Shown: one piece after another, positions 1 through 9,099 of the stretch | Position numbering within the stretch: the first letter of the stretch is position 1 | Layout: every line of letters begins with the position of its first letter | DNA from: an uncultured Pseudomonadota bacterium | GTDB taxonomy: Bacteria; Pseudomonadota; Gammaproteobacteria; Enterobacterales; Succinivibrionaceae | Assembly: GCA_900315145.1 (NCBI GenBank) | Contig: OMYE01000012.1 | Location: 1 to 50,623 of the forward strand | Reading direction: 5' to 3' | DNA length: 50,623 bases | The notes under the pieces: generated by a model | Seen by the model: the letters and a program-made list of their open reading frames with translations, nothing else | What the model was told of the DNA's origin: nothing | The model's database searches: none | Position numbers and translations under genes: made by a program

Positions 1-2818
1 CCTCTTCTGACTGTTTTTCAGAAGAATCTGCTACAACTTCTTCAGGAGCAGATGCGTCTGGTTCAGTAACAGCTGGAGTATCAGCTTCATTCTGAGAGCT
101 TTCAACTGCTTCAGTTTGTTGTTCTTCCGAACTCATATCAGCATCATCCTGGACAGCCTCGTCTTCGGCATACGAAGCTTCATCAGCATTAACTCCTGCT
201 TCAGTCATCGGTACAGTGGTTAAATTCATGATACTGCTTACACCGGCAAATCTAGGTGTGGCATATATCAGTTCATTATCATCACGACCGGCACTAGGCT
301 CAACAGAAGCAAGTTCGGCTGATTCAGGTTCAGTCATCGGTACACTGTATATGTTCTTTATGGAGGCAAATCCGGAGGCGCGTCCACATGCTCCTGTAGG
401 TGCTGATGTTTCCATATCTCCGCTTGGTTCCACAAAGATTTCCTCACAAGGTTCAGGTTCAGTCATGCCTACAGATATCAGAGATACATTGCCTATACAT
501 CCGATACGGGCAGGAGTCCGGTATTCCGGTGCAACACGCTTAACAGTCTCCTGCTTTTCTTCAGTAACAGTAGCCTGGCTTTCAACAATGTCAGTAACCT
601 TCTGTTCAGCAGGACGCTGGCGACGTTCCTTCTTCTGAGAAGATTCGGTAGCGTTCTTCTTTCCTGTCTTGTTCTTGTGCTGTTTCTCGGCCTTGGTTTC
701 ATTGTTGCGAATATTGGAATTATCAGCACTGTTTCTTAACTGTTCATTCTTCTTATTCTGCTTGTTTTCCTTGGCTTCCCTGCTGTTTTCTTTTACTTCA
801 GCGGTCTGAGGCTTCTTTTTGCCGGTTCCCTTAATCTGAACATCCTCTTCGATCACCTGTCTGTTTTTGTTCTTGGCTGGTTTGCCGGATGCAGCGGTTG
901 TCTGGGCGTTCTGTTTGCGGCCGGATGAACCATAGCGGTTCTTATTGTTGCTCTGAGAAGAGTTTTTGCCTTTATTGCCGTTACTGCTATCTCGGGAGTT
1001 CTTACTGTTGTCACCATCCTTGCGGACGTTAACCTTGGATATCTCCGGCTTAACGGTTGTATTGGCGTTATCCTTATCTTCAGCTCTGAAAAGACCTACA
1101 ATACTGTTAATGAATCTCTTGAAGATGCCTACTGACTGTACAGGAGTAACTTCTACAGGTTTTGGCTTGAATTCAGTCAGTTCATTAAGTGTTGTCAAAT
1201 CTACTGCTGGCTTCTGACTTTCCTGTCTTGCGCGGCCTGCTGAGAGCATTGACAAATCTTCTCTTGCAGCAGGGAAGTTGCTTGGTGCTGGAGTGTTGTT
1301 CTGGATGCTGCGCTTCATAAGACTGAAGGTATTAACTTCAAGATCTTCGTTGCTTCTTATACGGTTGATTTCGTAGTAAGGAGTTTCGAAATTCTTGTCA
1401 GGGATGATAAATACCTTTACGTCATGACGCTTTTCGATGCCGTCCAGAGAGGCTCGTTTTTCGTTCATTAGGTATGCGGCAACTTCGAGCGGTACACGGG
1501 CACAAACGGAAGCAGTGTAATCTTTAATTGCCTCTTCTTCAATAATTCTGATTATTGATAAAGCCAGGGAACCGTTGTCTCTGATGCTACCGACGCCTGC
1601 ACAGCGCGGACATACATGAGAGGTTGATTCACCGAGTGAAGGTCTGATACGCTGTCTGGACATTTCCAGCAGGCCGAATCTTGAGATACGGGCAAACTGG
1701 ATTCTTGCTCTGTCCTGTCTGGTGGCTTCTCGCATCTTGTTTTCGATTTCGCGCTGGTTTTTGATTGGCTTCATATCGATAAAGTCGATAACAATCAAAC
1801 CTCCGACATCTCGTAAACGTAACTGTCTGGCAATTTCCTCAGCTGCTTCAATATTGGTCTGCAGTGCAGTTTCTTCAATATCTCCGCCTTTAGTTGCCTT
1901 TGCAGAGTTAACGTCAATTGAGGTCATTGCCTCAGTCGGGTCGATAACAATGGAACCGCCTGATGGTAATTTAACTTCGCGCTGATAGGCCGATTCTATC
2001 TGTGATTCAATCTGATAATGACTGAATAAAGGATCACTGCCTTCATAGAGATGAACCTTTGACAGAAAATCTGGACGAACCATGGAAACATGCTTCTGAA
2101 CCTGTGCGAAAACTTCCGGTACGTCAACCAGAATTTCACCGATGTCCTGTCTTAAATAATCTCTGATGGCACGGAGAACGATATTGCTTTCCTGATGAAT
2201 AAGGAATGGAGCAGGGCGTTCGCTGGCAGCCTGCTTAATCATTTCCCAGTGTTTTACAAGAATATTCAGGTCCCAGTTGAGATCTTCAGGACTTTTGCCG
2301 ACACCGGCAGTTCTGACAATCACGCCCATACCTTCAGGAATGGTGATGGAATCAAGGGCTTTTTTCAGTTCTGTGCGTTCATCACCCTCAATGCGGTGGG
2401 AAATACCACCTGCTCTCGGATTGTTAGGCATCAGGACAATATAGGAACCTGCAATAGAAATGTAGGTGGTTAAGGCGGCGCCTTTTAGTCCTCGTTCTTC
2501 TTTTTCGATCTGAACGATTACTTCGGTGCCTTCTTCGATGGCATCCTTCAGGCTGGATTTGTTGGTGTAGGTAAAGCCTGGTTTGAAATATTCCTTGGCT
2601 ATTTCCTTGAGAGGCAGAAAGCCGTGTCTATCTGTGCCATAGTCTACGAAAGCTGCTTCGAGACTAGGTTCAACACGGGTAATAACACCTTTATAGATAT
2701 TTGCTTTCTTCTGCTCATGTCCGGCTGATTCAATATCTAAGTCATAGATTTTTTGACCGTCAACCAGAGCAACACGCATCTCCTCTTCCTGAGTTGCGTT
2801 GATTAGCATTCTTTTCAT
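1..2818 (-). CDS. rne: Ribonuclease E, C-terminus outside the window
   Basis: Essential endoribonuclease of mRNA decay and rRNA/tRNA processing, and scaffold of the RNA degradosome at the inner membrane. The start [10 protein letters not shown] at 2818 matches E. coli RNase E almost residue for residue and is followed by the S1 RNA-binding region. The zinc-link motif CPRC sits at residues 403-406 (E. coli C404/C407) and is followed by the expected GxGxIR-type sequence. About 939 codons are present; the frame is still open at base 1, so the end of the protein is missing. The non-catalytic half (bases 1 to about 1250) is low-complexity: Lys/Arg/Asn/Gln-rich, then acidic. It holds three degenerate copies of a V-x-M-T-E-P-E motif near 206-226, 323-346 and 452-472. 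The gene is preceded by a leader of about 440 bases that may support autoregulation. Identity is certain; tail functions are not readable. Confidence 0.97.
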   Translation of the reverse strand, partial: MKRMLINATQEEEMRVALVDGQKIYDLDIESAGHEQKKANIYKGVITRVEPSLEAAFVDYGTDRHGFLPLKEIAKEYFKPGFTYTNKSSLKDAIEEGTEVIVQIEKEERGLKGAALTTYISIAGSYIVLMPNNPRAGGISHRIEGDERTELKKALDSITIPEGMGVIVRTAGVGKSPEDLNWDLNILVKHWEMIKQAASERPAPFLIHQESNIVLRAIRDYLRQDIGEILVDVPEVFAQVQKHVSMVRPDFLSKVHLYEGSDPLFSHYQIESQIESAYQREVKLPSGGSIVIDPTEAMTSIDVNSAKATKGGDIEETALQTNIEAAEEIARQLRLRDVGGLIVIDFIDMKPIKNQREIENKMREATRQDRARIQFARISRFGLLEMSRQRIRPSLGESTSHVCPRCAGVGSIRDNGSLALSIIRIIEEEAIKDYTASVCARVPLEVAAYLMNEKRASLDGIEKRHDVKVFIIPDKNFETPYYEINRIRSNEDLEVNTFSLMKRSIQNNTPAPSNFPAAREDLSMLSAGRARQESQKPAVDLTTLNELTEFKPKPVEVTPVQSVGIFKRFINSIVGLFRAEDKDNANTTVKPEISKVNVRKDGDNSKNSRDSSNGNKGKNSSQSNNKNRYGSSGRKQNAQTTAASGKPAKNKNRQVIEEDVQIKGTGKKKPQTAEVKENSREAKENKQNKKNEQLRNSADNSNIRNNETKAEKQHKNKTGKKNATESSQKKERRQRPAEQKVTDIVESQATVTEEKQETVKRVAPEYRTPARIGCIGNVSLISVGMTEPEPCEEIFVEPSGDMETSAPTGACGRASGFASIKNIYSVPMTEPESAELASVEPSAGRDDNELIYATPRFAGVSSIMNLTTVPMTEAGVNADEASYAEDEAVQDDADMSSEEQQTEAVESSQNEADTPAVTEPDASAPEEVVADSSEKQSEE

Positions 2819-3270
2819 TGAATATTAGCTCTTTTTTGACAGTACGGCTGTAGACCGAGGCATACGCTTTAAATGCTCAAGTGCTTGCAATCAGTGAATG
2901 TTATATGTCCGTCATGCCAAGTCTTACCTTGTTTTGAGCATTTCTACTGGAGAAATGAAAAATTTTCAACCTCTTTCCCGATGATGATAAGGGGAAAGCT
3001 GAACTTCATAATGGCACCATCGCCGGGTTCATGCTGAACCGGGTCTCACACAGTGCTGATCACAGACTCGGAATTGTAAGTTCCCAATCTTTATAAATAT
3101 CCGTAGTTCGGGTCGATTCACTCCGCTTTATGCGTGCCTAAGAGTAATCCGTACCTTTTATTAATTGAATTTCTTACATCCATATATCAATTAAGAACTC
3201 AGTCTTAATTGATATTTTTTAATGAGTTTGTTCTGTTTTTGAATTATGAAACAAAAAAAACTCCGCTTGT
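2819..3270 (-). promoter_or_regulatory. Long structured 5' leader of rne
   Basis: The 450 bases upstream of rne hold no gene on either strand but much secondary structure. A perfect 10-bp long-range stem pairs 2871-2880 with 2934-2943. A GC-rich hairpin lies at 3023-3043 and a 13-bp AT-rich perfect stem at 3184-3196/3203-3215. E. coli rne has a 361-base leader whose hairpins let RNase E feed back on its own mRNA (the Rfam rne5 element). Position, length and structure fit an analogous element. Primary sequence similarity is not something I can establish by eye. Confidence 0.5.
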
Positions 3271-3300
3271 ATTATCTCATTATTAGTAAGTAACTAGCAA
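3271..3300 (-). promoter_or_regulatory. Candidate rne promoter
   Basis: Read on the minus strand, TTGCTA (3300-3295), an 18-base spacer and GATAAT (3276-3271) resemble a sigma-70 promoter. It would start transcription near 3264 and give a leader of about 445 bases. The match is moderate and rests on pattern only. Confidence 0.3.
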
Positions 3301-3520
3301 TAAAAAATGTTAAAAGTGTGCTTGAAATTAACTGTTTAGGCGAATATTAACCAAATATGTGAATTTATCAAAAGAGAGAAATAATTCCGACTGCCTGTGT
3401 AGATAAAAGATTTTCGGGCAGATGAATTTTAAGCTGAACAAGCGTGTAAAAAGAATTGAAAAAGAGGTCAACAGTTAGATAGAAATTGAATTAGGTCTGT
3501 TTTACCGCATCAGACTACGG

Positions 3521-3560
3521 AAAAAAACGGGATGGTGCCTGAAGGCATTATCCCGTCTTT
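3521..3560 (-). terminator. Intrinsic terminator, probably bidirectional
   Basis: Stem ACGGGAT/ATCCCGT with an inner GC-rich extension and a short loop. Seven A's flank it on the plus strand, giving a T-tract on the minus strand, and TCTTTT follows on the plus strand. It lies 26 bases past the stop of the minus-strand gene ending at 3583. The stretch 3301-3520 upstream of it (plus-strand sense) shows nothing recognisable. Confidence 0.8.
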
Positions 3561-3582
3561 TAATAATCAGAAATTAGGATAA

Positions 3583-4423
3583 CTATTTGACAGTATGTGT
3601 AATTTCCTCCAGTTCATGATTTTCGGATGAAAGCTTTACCTCGCCAAGATTTAATGGTGCCTTAACCTTTCTAATCATCAGCGGTTCATAGCCCTTTGCC
3701 CAAATACAGATATCAAACTCTTTATCCTTTGGAAGCAGTACGTCAATCCTGCCGTTTCCGTAGAAAGTTCCGTTGCCTACTGCATTGACCAGAAACCACT
3801 TTTTAGGTGAGTATTTTTGAACTTCGATGTTTTCGCCGAATGATATCCGTACAGTGTTTTCATTGCCATCATCCAGCTTTTTTCCATCTGGTGTTAGAAC
3901 AGTACCCCTGTTCCTCCCATGCTTTCTGACGACGCAGACCTTCTTTCTCGCGGTTTTCAGTCTTCTGCTTTGTGGTTGCCTGTACTGTTTCGATATTGCG
4001 TTTTTCCACCACTGAGCTGTCATTGGTTCCTGTAAGCTTTATTTGTCCGAGATCGGACGGGGAGGTAACGTTTCGGAGAATCACCGCATCGTGGCCGGCC
4101 TTCCATGCAAAAAGTTCACCTTGTTTTCCTTCGGGATAGCGGACTTTGAATGCTCCTCCCTTGCTGGTTTTACCGGTTCCTTCGCATTTGCCACCCCCTG
4201 GCTGTGCTGAACTGTAGTATAGAACCATGCGGGTTTTACCATTTTCCCTGGCCTCACTTTCAGCTTTTACAATTCCGTTACATACGTATATTGTGGCTCC
4301 GTCTAGAGTGGCTCCGTCTGGTCCTACCAGTGTACCGGTGATAAAGGACTGCTGCTGTGCCATTGCAGTCAGTGGAAAACAGAGAATTGCGGCTGCTGTC
4401 AGTCCGGTTAATTGTCTTTTCAC
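3583..4423 (-). pseudogene. Exported protein with two homologous domains, interrupted by a frameshift
   Basis: Two overlapping minus-strand frames form one protein if a single G is removed from the GGGG run at 3905-3908. The start is GTG at 4423, preceded by AGGAG at good spacing. A signal peptide follows (VKRQL, hydrophobic core, AMA before QQQS). Domain 1 begins GTLVGPDGATLDG and ends DLGQIKLTG. Domain 2 begins GTVLTPDGKKLDD and ends NLGEVKLSS. The two are clearly homologous, about 100 residues each, joined by a charged linker. They look like carboxypeptidase-regulatory-type beta sandwiches, but that family call is tentative. As written, the first frame stops at 3869. This could be a real null mutation, a phase-variable tract or a base-call error. 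An upstream extension of the frame to 4627 has no ribosome site and is not counted. Confidence 0.7.
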
Positions 4424-4753
4424 AATAGGCTCTCCTTGTTCTTTGATGTTTAGATGTGGAGGTATATAGTTGTGCGAATCCACCTGTTCTTTTGGGGAAA
4501 ACGTCATAATATTTGCATAAGTGGCCGGTATGTACTTAAGGTGCCGGCTGATAATCACGGGTGCGGGGCTTTTTTCGTATATACCGATTTTACTCAGATG
4601 ATTATCTTTTATGCGGAATTCTAGCATAAGGAGGAGAGATGTTTCTAATTAGAGCTGTCTCAGTGTGAGGAAAGTAGCAGACAGTTAAATTTTTAAAACG
4701 GAATGTCTGACGGAAAATGATGTGTTCCGTTTTGCTTTTTAGGTAGTTGGATT
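4424..4753. other. Intergenic region between the frameshifted gene and the symporter
   Basis: Upstream region of the gene starting at 4423 and downstream region of the symporter. Apart from the hairpin at 4695-4733 I see no gene. The open frame running upstream from 4423 to 4627 lacks a translation signal. Confidence 0.5.
4695..4738 (-). terminator. Candidate terminator after the symporter gene
   Basis: Inverted repeat AAAACGGAA (4695-4703) / TTCCGTTTT (4725-4733) with a 21-base loop, followed on the plus strand by GCTTTTT. It sits just past the stop of the minus-strand symporter at 4754. The loop is long and the U-tract is better on the plus strand, so its direction is uncertain. Confidence 0.5.
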
Positions 4754-6151
4754 TTATGCGTCTGCTTCGGTAATGCTATCATAATTATGATTTTTTCCCC
4801 ATGTTGCTCCAATGGCAATGATTATCGCAGCTGCCATAAAACCGATGATTAGTGGTGGAATACCGGTGTTGATAAAATGGTTGGCGGTTCCGGCAAACAT
4901 GGTTCCTATAAGCATGGCCGGTATGGCCCATAGAGGAGGAAGAAGTTTTGGCTGGTAGAGGGCTAGAACCAGCGGGATAAATATGCCGGCTCGGAGTGCC
5001 AGAGCTAGAAGATTCCACATCAGTACCTGTGATTCCAGATTGAATAATGAAAAAACTATGAGTCCGGTTGATATGGCAATTACAGTTAGTCTGTTGGCTC
5101 TCAGTATCTGCCGACTTTCTCTAAGATGAAATATATTGCTCCAAATATCCCTTGTGAGCAGGGTGCTTATTCCCAGTGTAAGTCCTGCCACGGAACTTAT
5201 CAGTGCTATAATCAGAACACCAAGAGTGATGCCGGCAAGTGACTCCGGCATGTACCGGATGATGAATTCAGGAAGTGCCATAATCGGCAGTACGTCTGGA
5301 TGGGTGGCTTTCATGTACATGGAGGCTAATACACATGGAAGTCCTACAGGCAGACTGATGACTGAGGCAATAATGCATCCTTTTTGAGCTGTACGGGAAT
5401 CGGTGGCGGCAAAAATCGCCTGGGCATAATTTTGAGCACATACAAGCCCAGCGGTCATGGAAACAACATTTTCCACAGCCTTGTTAATACCTGTGGCGAA
5501 GGGATCAAAGCCGTGAGGAATGATGTTGGATACGTTATTTATATTGAACAGACGTTTTCCGGCTATCCAGCATATGACAAGAAGCATCATCCAGAGAATA
5601 ATACTTTTGATAAGACCGGATGTCCCGGCTCCTTTCAGGCCTCCGAAATAAATGTATACGGTAATCAGCAGAAATAATACCACTGAAGCAAAGTATACAG
5701 AAATATTCAGAAGGTGGGAAATAATGAATATGGCCGGAAGTACTGAGGCTACTGCAGCAAAAAATATACCGCATGAAGCGATAACTGATGCTACCGGACC
5801 ACAGCTTCTACCATAACGTGACATCAGCAGCTGGGTGATTGTTTCCTTGCCGCTTTCCCGGAATTTTTTGGCAAAAAACAAAGCCATGCATGCGAAACCA
5901 ACGCCTATACCTATAGTGAACCACCAGGCGCTTATACCTATCATGAATGCCGACTGTGCTGTACCGATGGTAGCACCCCCGCCTATACAGGATCCTGCTA
6001 TTGCACCTGCCACCATTACGGTTGATGATTTACGGCCGTTTAATGAAAATCCTTCGGCTGATTTTATTTTTCTTGCCGACCATATTCCTGCGCCTATAAT
6101 CAGTGCGATTGTTGCAATCATCATGATAAGCTGTACAGTGGTTAATGACAT
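4754..6151 (-). CDS. Sodium:solute symporter family transporter
   Basis: Inner-membrane secondary transporter of the SSS (SLC5-like) family, expected to couple solute uptake to sodium. The 465 residues hold about 12-13 hydrophobic helices. Family-typical segments include GGGATIGTAQSAF near residue 57, IYFGGLKGAG near 166, QNYAQAIFAATDSRTAQKG near 240, and SSVAGLTLGISTLLTRDIW near 316. No substrate can be named. It sits between rne and rluC, which are direct divergent neighbours in E. coli, so gene and neighbour look like a lineage-specific insertion. The start ATG at 6151 gives a normal N-terminal helix. Confidence 0.85.
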   Translation of the reverse strand: MSLTTVQLIMMIATIALIIGAGIWSARKIKSAEGFSLNGRKSSTVMVAGAIAGSCIGGGATIGTAQSAFMIGISAWWFTIGIGVGFACMALFFAKKFRESGKETITQLLMSRYGRSCGPVASVIASCGIFFAAVASVLPAIFIISHLLNISVYFASVVLFLLITVYIYFGGLKGAGTSGLIKSIILWMMLLVICWIAGKRLFNINNVSNIIPHGFDPFATGINKAVENVVSMTAGLVCAQNYAQAIFAATDSRTAQKGCIIASVISLPVGLPCVLASMYMKATHPDVLPIMALPEFIIRYMPESLAGITLGVLIIALISSVAGLTLGISTLLTRDIWSNIFHLRESRQILRANRLTVIAISTGLIVFSLFNLESQVLMWNLLALALRAGIFIPLVLALYQPKLLPPLWAIPAMLIGTMFAGTANHFINTGIPPLIIGFMAAAIIIAIGATWGKNHNYDSITEADA

Positions 6152-6596
6152 GATTAGCTCCAGAGGGTAAAAGGTCGGTAGTGAATTCTATACAGAAGAT
6201 TTTTTTGTTTTTATGCAATATTCATGCGAAATTTTTAATCAGAGTCAACTGATTCGGGTAATTAGAATGTTTTGGTGTATAAATAGACGGAAAACATTTC
6301 AGGTGGCTCTTTTTAGGGGGATTATATATTAAAAAAGAGAAAATGATACCTGTATTTTTTGTGACGGATGAGTGGTGCTTTTTTAAGGAATTATCCGTAC
6401 TTTAAAAAGAACCTACCGGATAAATATCCGGATACGGGGACCTTTATATATGATGGTTGTAAAAAATATCGGCAACTATTTATAAAATGATATAATGCGT
6501 TAGTTTTAGGGAACAGAGTGCTTTTTACAACAAAATGTTGTTCCGTCTTAACAGCTGTCTTTTAACTGATATATATATTCCGGAGCATGACTAAAG
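6152..6596. promoter_or_regulatory. Divergent promoter region, symporter / rluC
   Basis: 445 bases with no gene. An extended -10 for rluC, TGATATAAT, lies at 6488-6496. A perfect inverted repeat CCGGATA-AA-TATCCGG at 6416-6431 is a possible operator or hairpin. A minus-strand TATAAT at 6326-6321 might serve the symporter but lacks a clear -35. Confidence 0.5.
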
Positions 6597-7577
6597 GTGC
6601 AAGAGATACACGAAGAACATAAAGGTGTTACTTATCAGACTATTCATGAGGATGATGCCGGTATAAGAGCTGATAATTATCTTATAAAGGTTTTAAAAGG
6701 CGTTCCTAAGAGTATGATTTATCGTATTCTTCGAAAAGGTGAGGTAAGAGTTAACAAAAAAAGAATCAAGCCAGAGTATAAGCTTCAGTCAGGGGATGAA
6801 ATCAGAATACCTCCGTTAAGAATGTCTGATGCCAAGGTGGTACTTCCTTCAGCCAATCTGGATAAGGTCAGTGCACTTAAGGATGCTGTACTTTATGAAA
6901 ACGACGGATTGATGGTGATTAACAAGCCATGTTTTATGCCTGTTCATGGTGGCAGCGGGGTGTCGTATGGAGTGATTGAGGCATTACGTTCACTAAGAAG
7001 TGATCTGCATTTTTTGGAACTGGCTCACCGCCTTGACAGAGAAACCAGTGGCTGTCTCATTATTGCTAAGAAGCGTAGTGTGCTTCGTCAGCTTCACGAA
7101 CAGTTCAGGGAAAAGAATATGCAGAAGCAGTATCTGGCTCTAGTTCGCGGGGAATTCAGTAAAAGAATTACTACTGTTCGTGCTCCGTTACTTAAAAATG
7201 TACTGATGAGCGGTGAGCGTGTTGTCCGTGTTGATGAAGTTAACGGGAAACCTTCGGTAACTGATTTTAAAATACGGGAAAAATTTCATAATGTCACTTT
7301 GGTTGAGGCTTGGCCACATACAGGAAGAACCCATCAAATCAGAGTACATCTTGCATATAAGAGTCATCCGATTCTCGGTGATGATAAATATGGTGATGCT
7401 GAATTTGATAAAAATTATGTGTCACTAGGACTTGACCGGATGTTTCTTCATGCAGAACATATTACTTTTACAGATCCGGTTATAAATAAGGAAGTGACTG
7501 TATATGCTCCGCTTCCTGATGATTTGGAGAAGTTATTGCAGAATATTCGTGAAAAGGAAGGAGTTGCCGATGTTTAA
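6597..7577 (+). CDS. rluC: 23S rRNA pseudouridine synthase C
   Basis: Converts specific uridines of 23S rRNA (955, 2504 and 2580 in E. coli) to pseudouridine. An N-terminal S4 RNA-binding domain occupies roughly residues 20-80. The catalytic domain carries the family motif HRLDRETSG with catalytic Asp147, plus the later GRTHQIRVH segment. Its 326 residues compare with 319 in E. coli. The GTG start at 6597 has a GGAG 11 bases upstream; the ATG at 6587 is out of frame. Its end overlaps the next gene by 8 bases, suggesting coupled translation. Confidence 0.93.
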   Translation: MQEIHEEHKGVTYQTIHEDDAGIRADNYLIKVLKGVPKSMIYRILRKGEVRVNKKRIKPEYKLQSGDEIRIPPLRMSDAKVVLPSANLDKVSALKDAVLYENDGLMVINKPCFMPVHGGSGVSYGVIEALRSLRSDLHFLELAHRLDRETSGCLIIAKKRSVLRQLHEQFREKNMQKQYLALVRGEFSKRITTVRAPLLKNVLMSGERVVRVDEVNGKPSVTDFKIREKFHNVTLVEAWPHTGRTHQIRVHLAYKSHPILGDDKYGDAEFDKNYVSLGLDRMFLHAEHITFTDPVINKEVTVYAPLPDDLEKLLQNIREKEGVADV

Positions 7578-8241
7578 TGATGTCAGAGCTGTAATATTTG
7601 ATATAGACGGTACTTTAATGGATTCAATAAACCGTATCGTAGAGTGTATCAGGATATCATGCTCCGAGGTCGGGGCGAATGTTCCTTCCGGTGAGCAGTC
7701 CCGGGCTGTCATAGGATTGTCTCTAGGTCAGGCTATAGCCTGTATTCTGCCGGGAAGGGATGAGAAGGATGTACTGAAGGCGATAGAAGTATATAAGAAG
7801 ACATATCTGAAGCTTGAACAGGATAATCCTACCGGTCTTTTTGCTGATGCTTACGACGTTCTTCTTGAGTTAAAGAAGCGTGGATACAAGATTGGAATAG
7901 CCACAGGAAAATCCCGTATGGGGTACAACAGGGTTATGAGTTATGTTGAAATAGCCCCGTTAGTAGATGTTTCATCAACCGGTGATGAGGTTAGGTCTAA
8001 ACCGGATCAGCAGATGTTGAATAGGCTGAGTGATGAACTGAGAATTCCTCCAAAGGGCTGCCTGATGGTAGGAGATTCCAGTCTGGATATCAGTATGGGG
8101 GTTAACGCACACACTCGCACTGCCGGTGTGCTTACAGGAGTACATGACAGGAATGTTCTTATGAATGCCGGAGCTGATGTTGTGGTTAATTCACTTACAG
8201 AACTTTTGGATTATCTTCCGGGAGTTGAGGATAACAAATAA
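7570..8241 (+). CDS. HAD-superfamily phosphatase, phosphoglycolate-phosphatase-like
   Basis: Cytoplasmic phosphohydrolase of 223 residues. HAD motif I is FDIDGTLMDS with nucleophile Asp11 and acid Asp13. Motif II is IATGK, motif III the Lys in SKPDQQ, and motif IV MVGDSSLD. An alpha-helical cap lies between motifs I and II. The start ATG at 7570 has AAGGAG just upstream; the frame continues further up only because it overlaps the rluC coding sequence. Substrate unknown. E. coli has yceF near this position, so this neighbour differs from that layout. Confidence 0.85.
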   Translation: MFNDVRAVIFDIDGTLMDSINRIVECIRISCSEVGANVPSGEQSRAVIGLSLGQAIACILPGRDEKDVLKAIEVYKKTYLKLEQDNPTGLFADAYDVLLELKKRGYKIGIATGKSRMGYNRVMSYVEIAPLVDVSSTGDEVRSKPDQQMLNRLSDELRIPPKGCLMVGDSSLDISMGVNAHTRTAGVLTGVHDRNVLMNAGADVVVNSLTELLDYLPGVEDNK

Positions 8242-8326
8242 AAGGTGAATATCTGAATTATAGGCAAAGACCTGTTGGTATATAATGGTCAGTAATTGGG
8301 CAAAATGTAATTTTTAAATTTTTTCT

Positions 8327-8355
8327 TTGACTATAATTTGTTTTTTATATATCAT
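8327..8355 (+). promoter_or_regulatory. Candidate promoter for yceD-rpmF-fab cluster
   Basis: TTGACT (8327-8332), a 17-base spacer and TATCAT (8350-8355) form a good sigma-70 match. An alternative -10, TATAAT, lies at 8332-8337. The first option predicts a start near 8362, only about 3 bases before the yceD ATG. Confidence 0.6.
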
Positions 8356-8364
8356 AGCGACACT

Positions 8365-8880
8365 ATGCAAAAAGTGAAAATACCACAAAATGTGGATCCT
8401 ATATATTCGGCGTCTAAAAGACTTGATTTTGATGGAATTATCCCGAAAGAAAAGCTTGAAAGACTGCTTGATATGGTTGGTGAAATTAAAGATGATGCCG
8501 AAGTTCATCTGACTTTTGGTGTCGATTTGCAGGGTATAACAGCAATTGAGGGCAGTGTTGGTACTGCTGTGAAGTGTGTATGCCAACGTTGCGGTGAGCT
8601 TTTTGAACTCCGTCTTGAATCTCAGATTCGCTACACTCCCGATGTGAAGAAGGTAGAGGAGCTGGGGCTCGAAGATGTATATGATTTTGTTGAGCCAAAC
8701 GAGTTCGGTGAAATCGACCTGTATCAGATACTGGAAGATGAACTGATTCTTGCTCTTCCTTCATCCCCAAGACATGAAGATTCTGATTGTCCTGAAGGTG
8801 GAAAAGAGTGGGTGGCCGGCGAAGTTTCTGAGTCTGTGCGAGCCAACCCTTTTGCAGTTTTGAGTAAATTAAAGAAGTAA
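8365..8880 (+). CDS. yceD: Large ribosomal RNA accumulation protein YceD (DUF177)
   Basis: Small protein required for normal 23S rRNA accumulation, conserved next to rpmF. Residues 1-5 (MQKVK) match E. coli YceD and fix the start at 8365. Other matches are the Cys pair in CQRC near residue 75, NEFGEIDL near 111, and ANPFAVLSKLKK at the end. There are 171 residues, the usual length. No Shine-Dalgarno sequence is visible and the best promoter lies almost on top of the ATG, so the mRNA may be nearly leaderless. Confidence 0.92.
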   Translation: MQKVKIPQNVDPIYSASKRLDFDGIIPKEKLERLLDMVGEIKDDAEVHLTFGVDLQGITAIEGSVGTAVKCVCQRCGELFELRLESQIRYTPDVKKVEELGLEDVYDFVEPNEFGEIDLYQILEDELILALPSSPRHEDSDCPEGGKEWVAGEVSESVRANPFAVLSKLKK

Positions 8881-8898
8881 GTAAATTAGGAGAAGGCA

Positions 8899-9069
8899 AT
8901 GGCCGTTCAACAGAATCGTAAGTCTCGTTCACGTCGCGATATGCGCAGATCACATGATAGTTTAGCTACCCCTACTGTATCTGTGGATAAGACCACTCAG
9001 GAATATCATTTACGTCACAATGTAACTGCTGATGGTTACTATCGTGGTGTTAAGGTAATCAATAAGTAA
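8899..9069 (+). CDS. rpmF: 50S ribosomal protein L32
   Basis: Structural protein of the large ribosomal subunit. Its 56 residues begin [20 protein letters not shown] and end [10 protein letters not shown], close to E. coli L32 along the whole length. AGGAG at 8888-8892 precedes the ATG. It follows yceD by 18 bases and precedes plsX by 30, the usual order, linking ribosome and lipid synthesis in one transcript. Confidence 0.96.
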   Translation: MAVQQNRKSRSRRDMRRSHDSLATPTVSVDKTTQEYHLRHNVTADGYYRGVKVINK

Positions 9070-9099
9070 TCTGAGTTAATTTATTTATAGTAGCTCACC

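Noticed and set aside
4424-4627. N-terminal extension of the frameshifted exported protein to ATG 4627
   Set aside because: The signal peptide begins at GTG 4423 with its own AGGAG; the upstream residues lack any translation signal and would bury the signal peptide.
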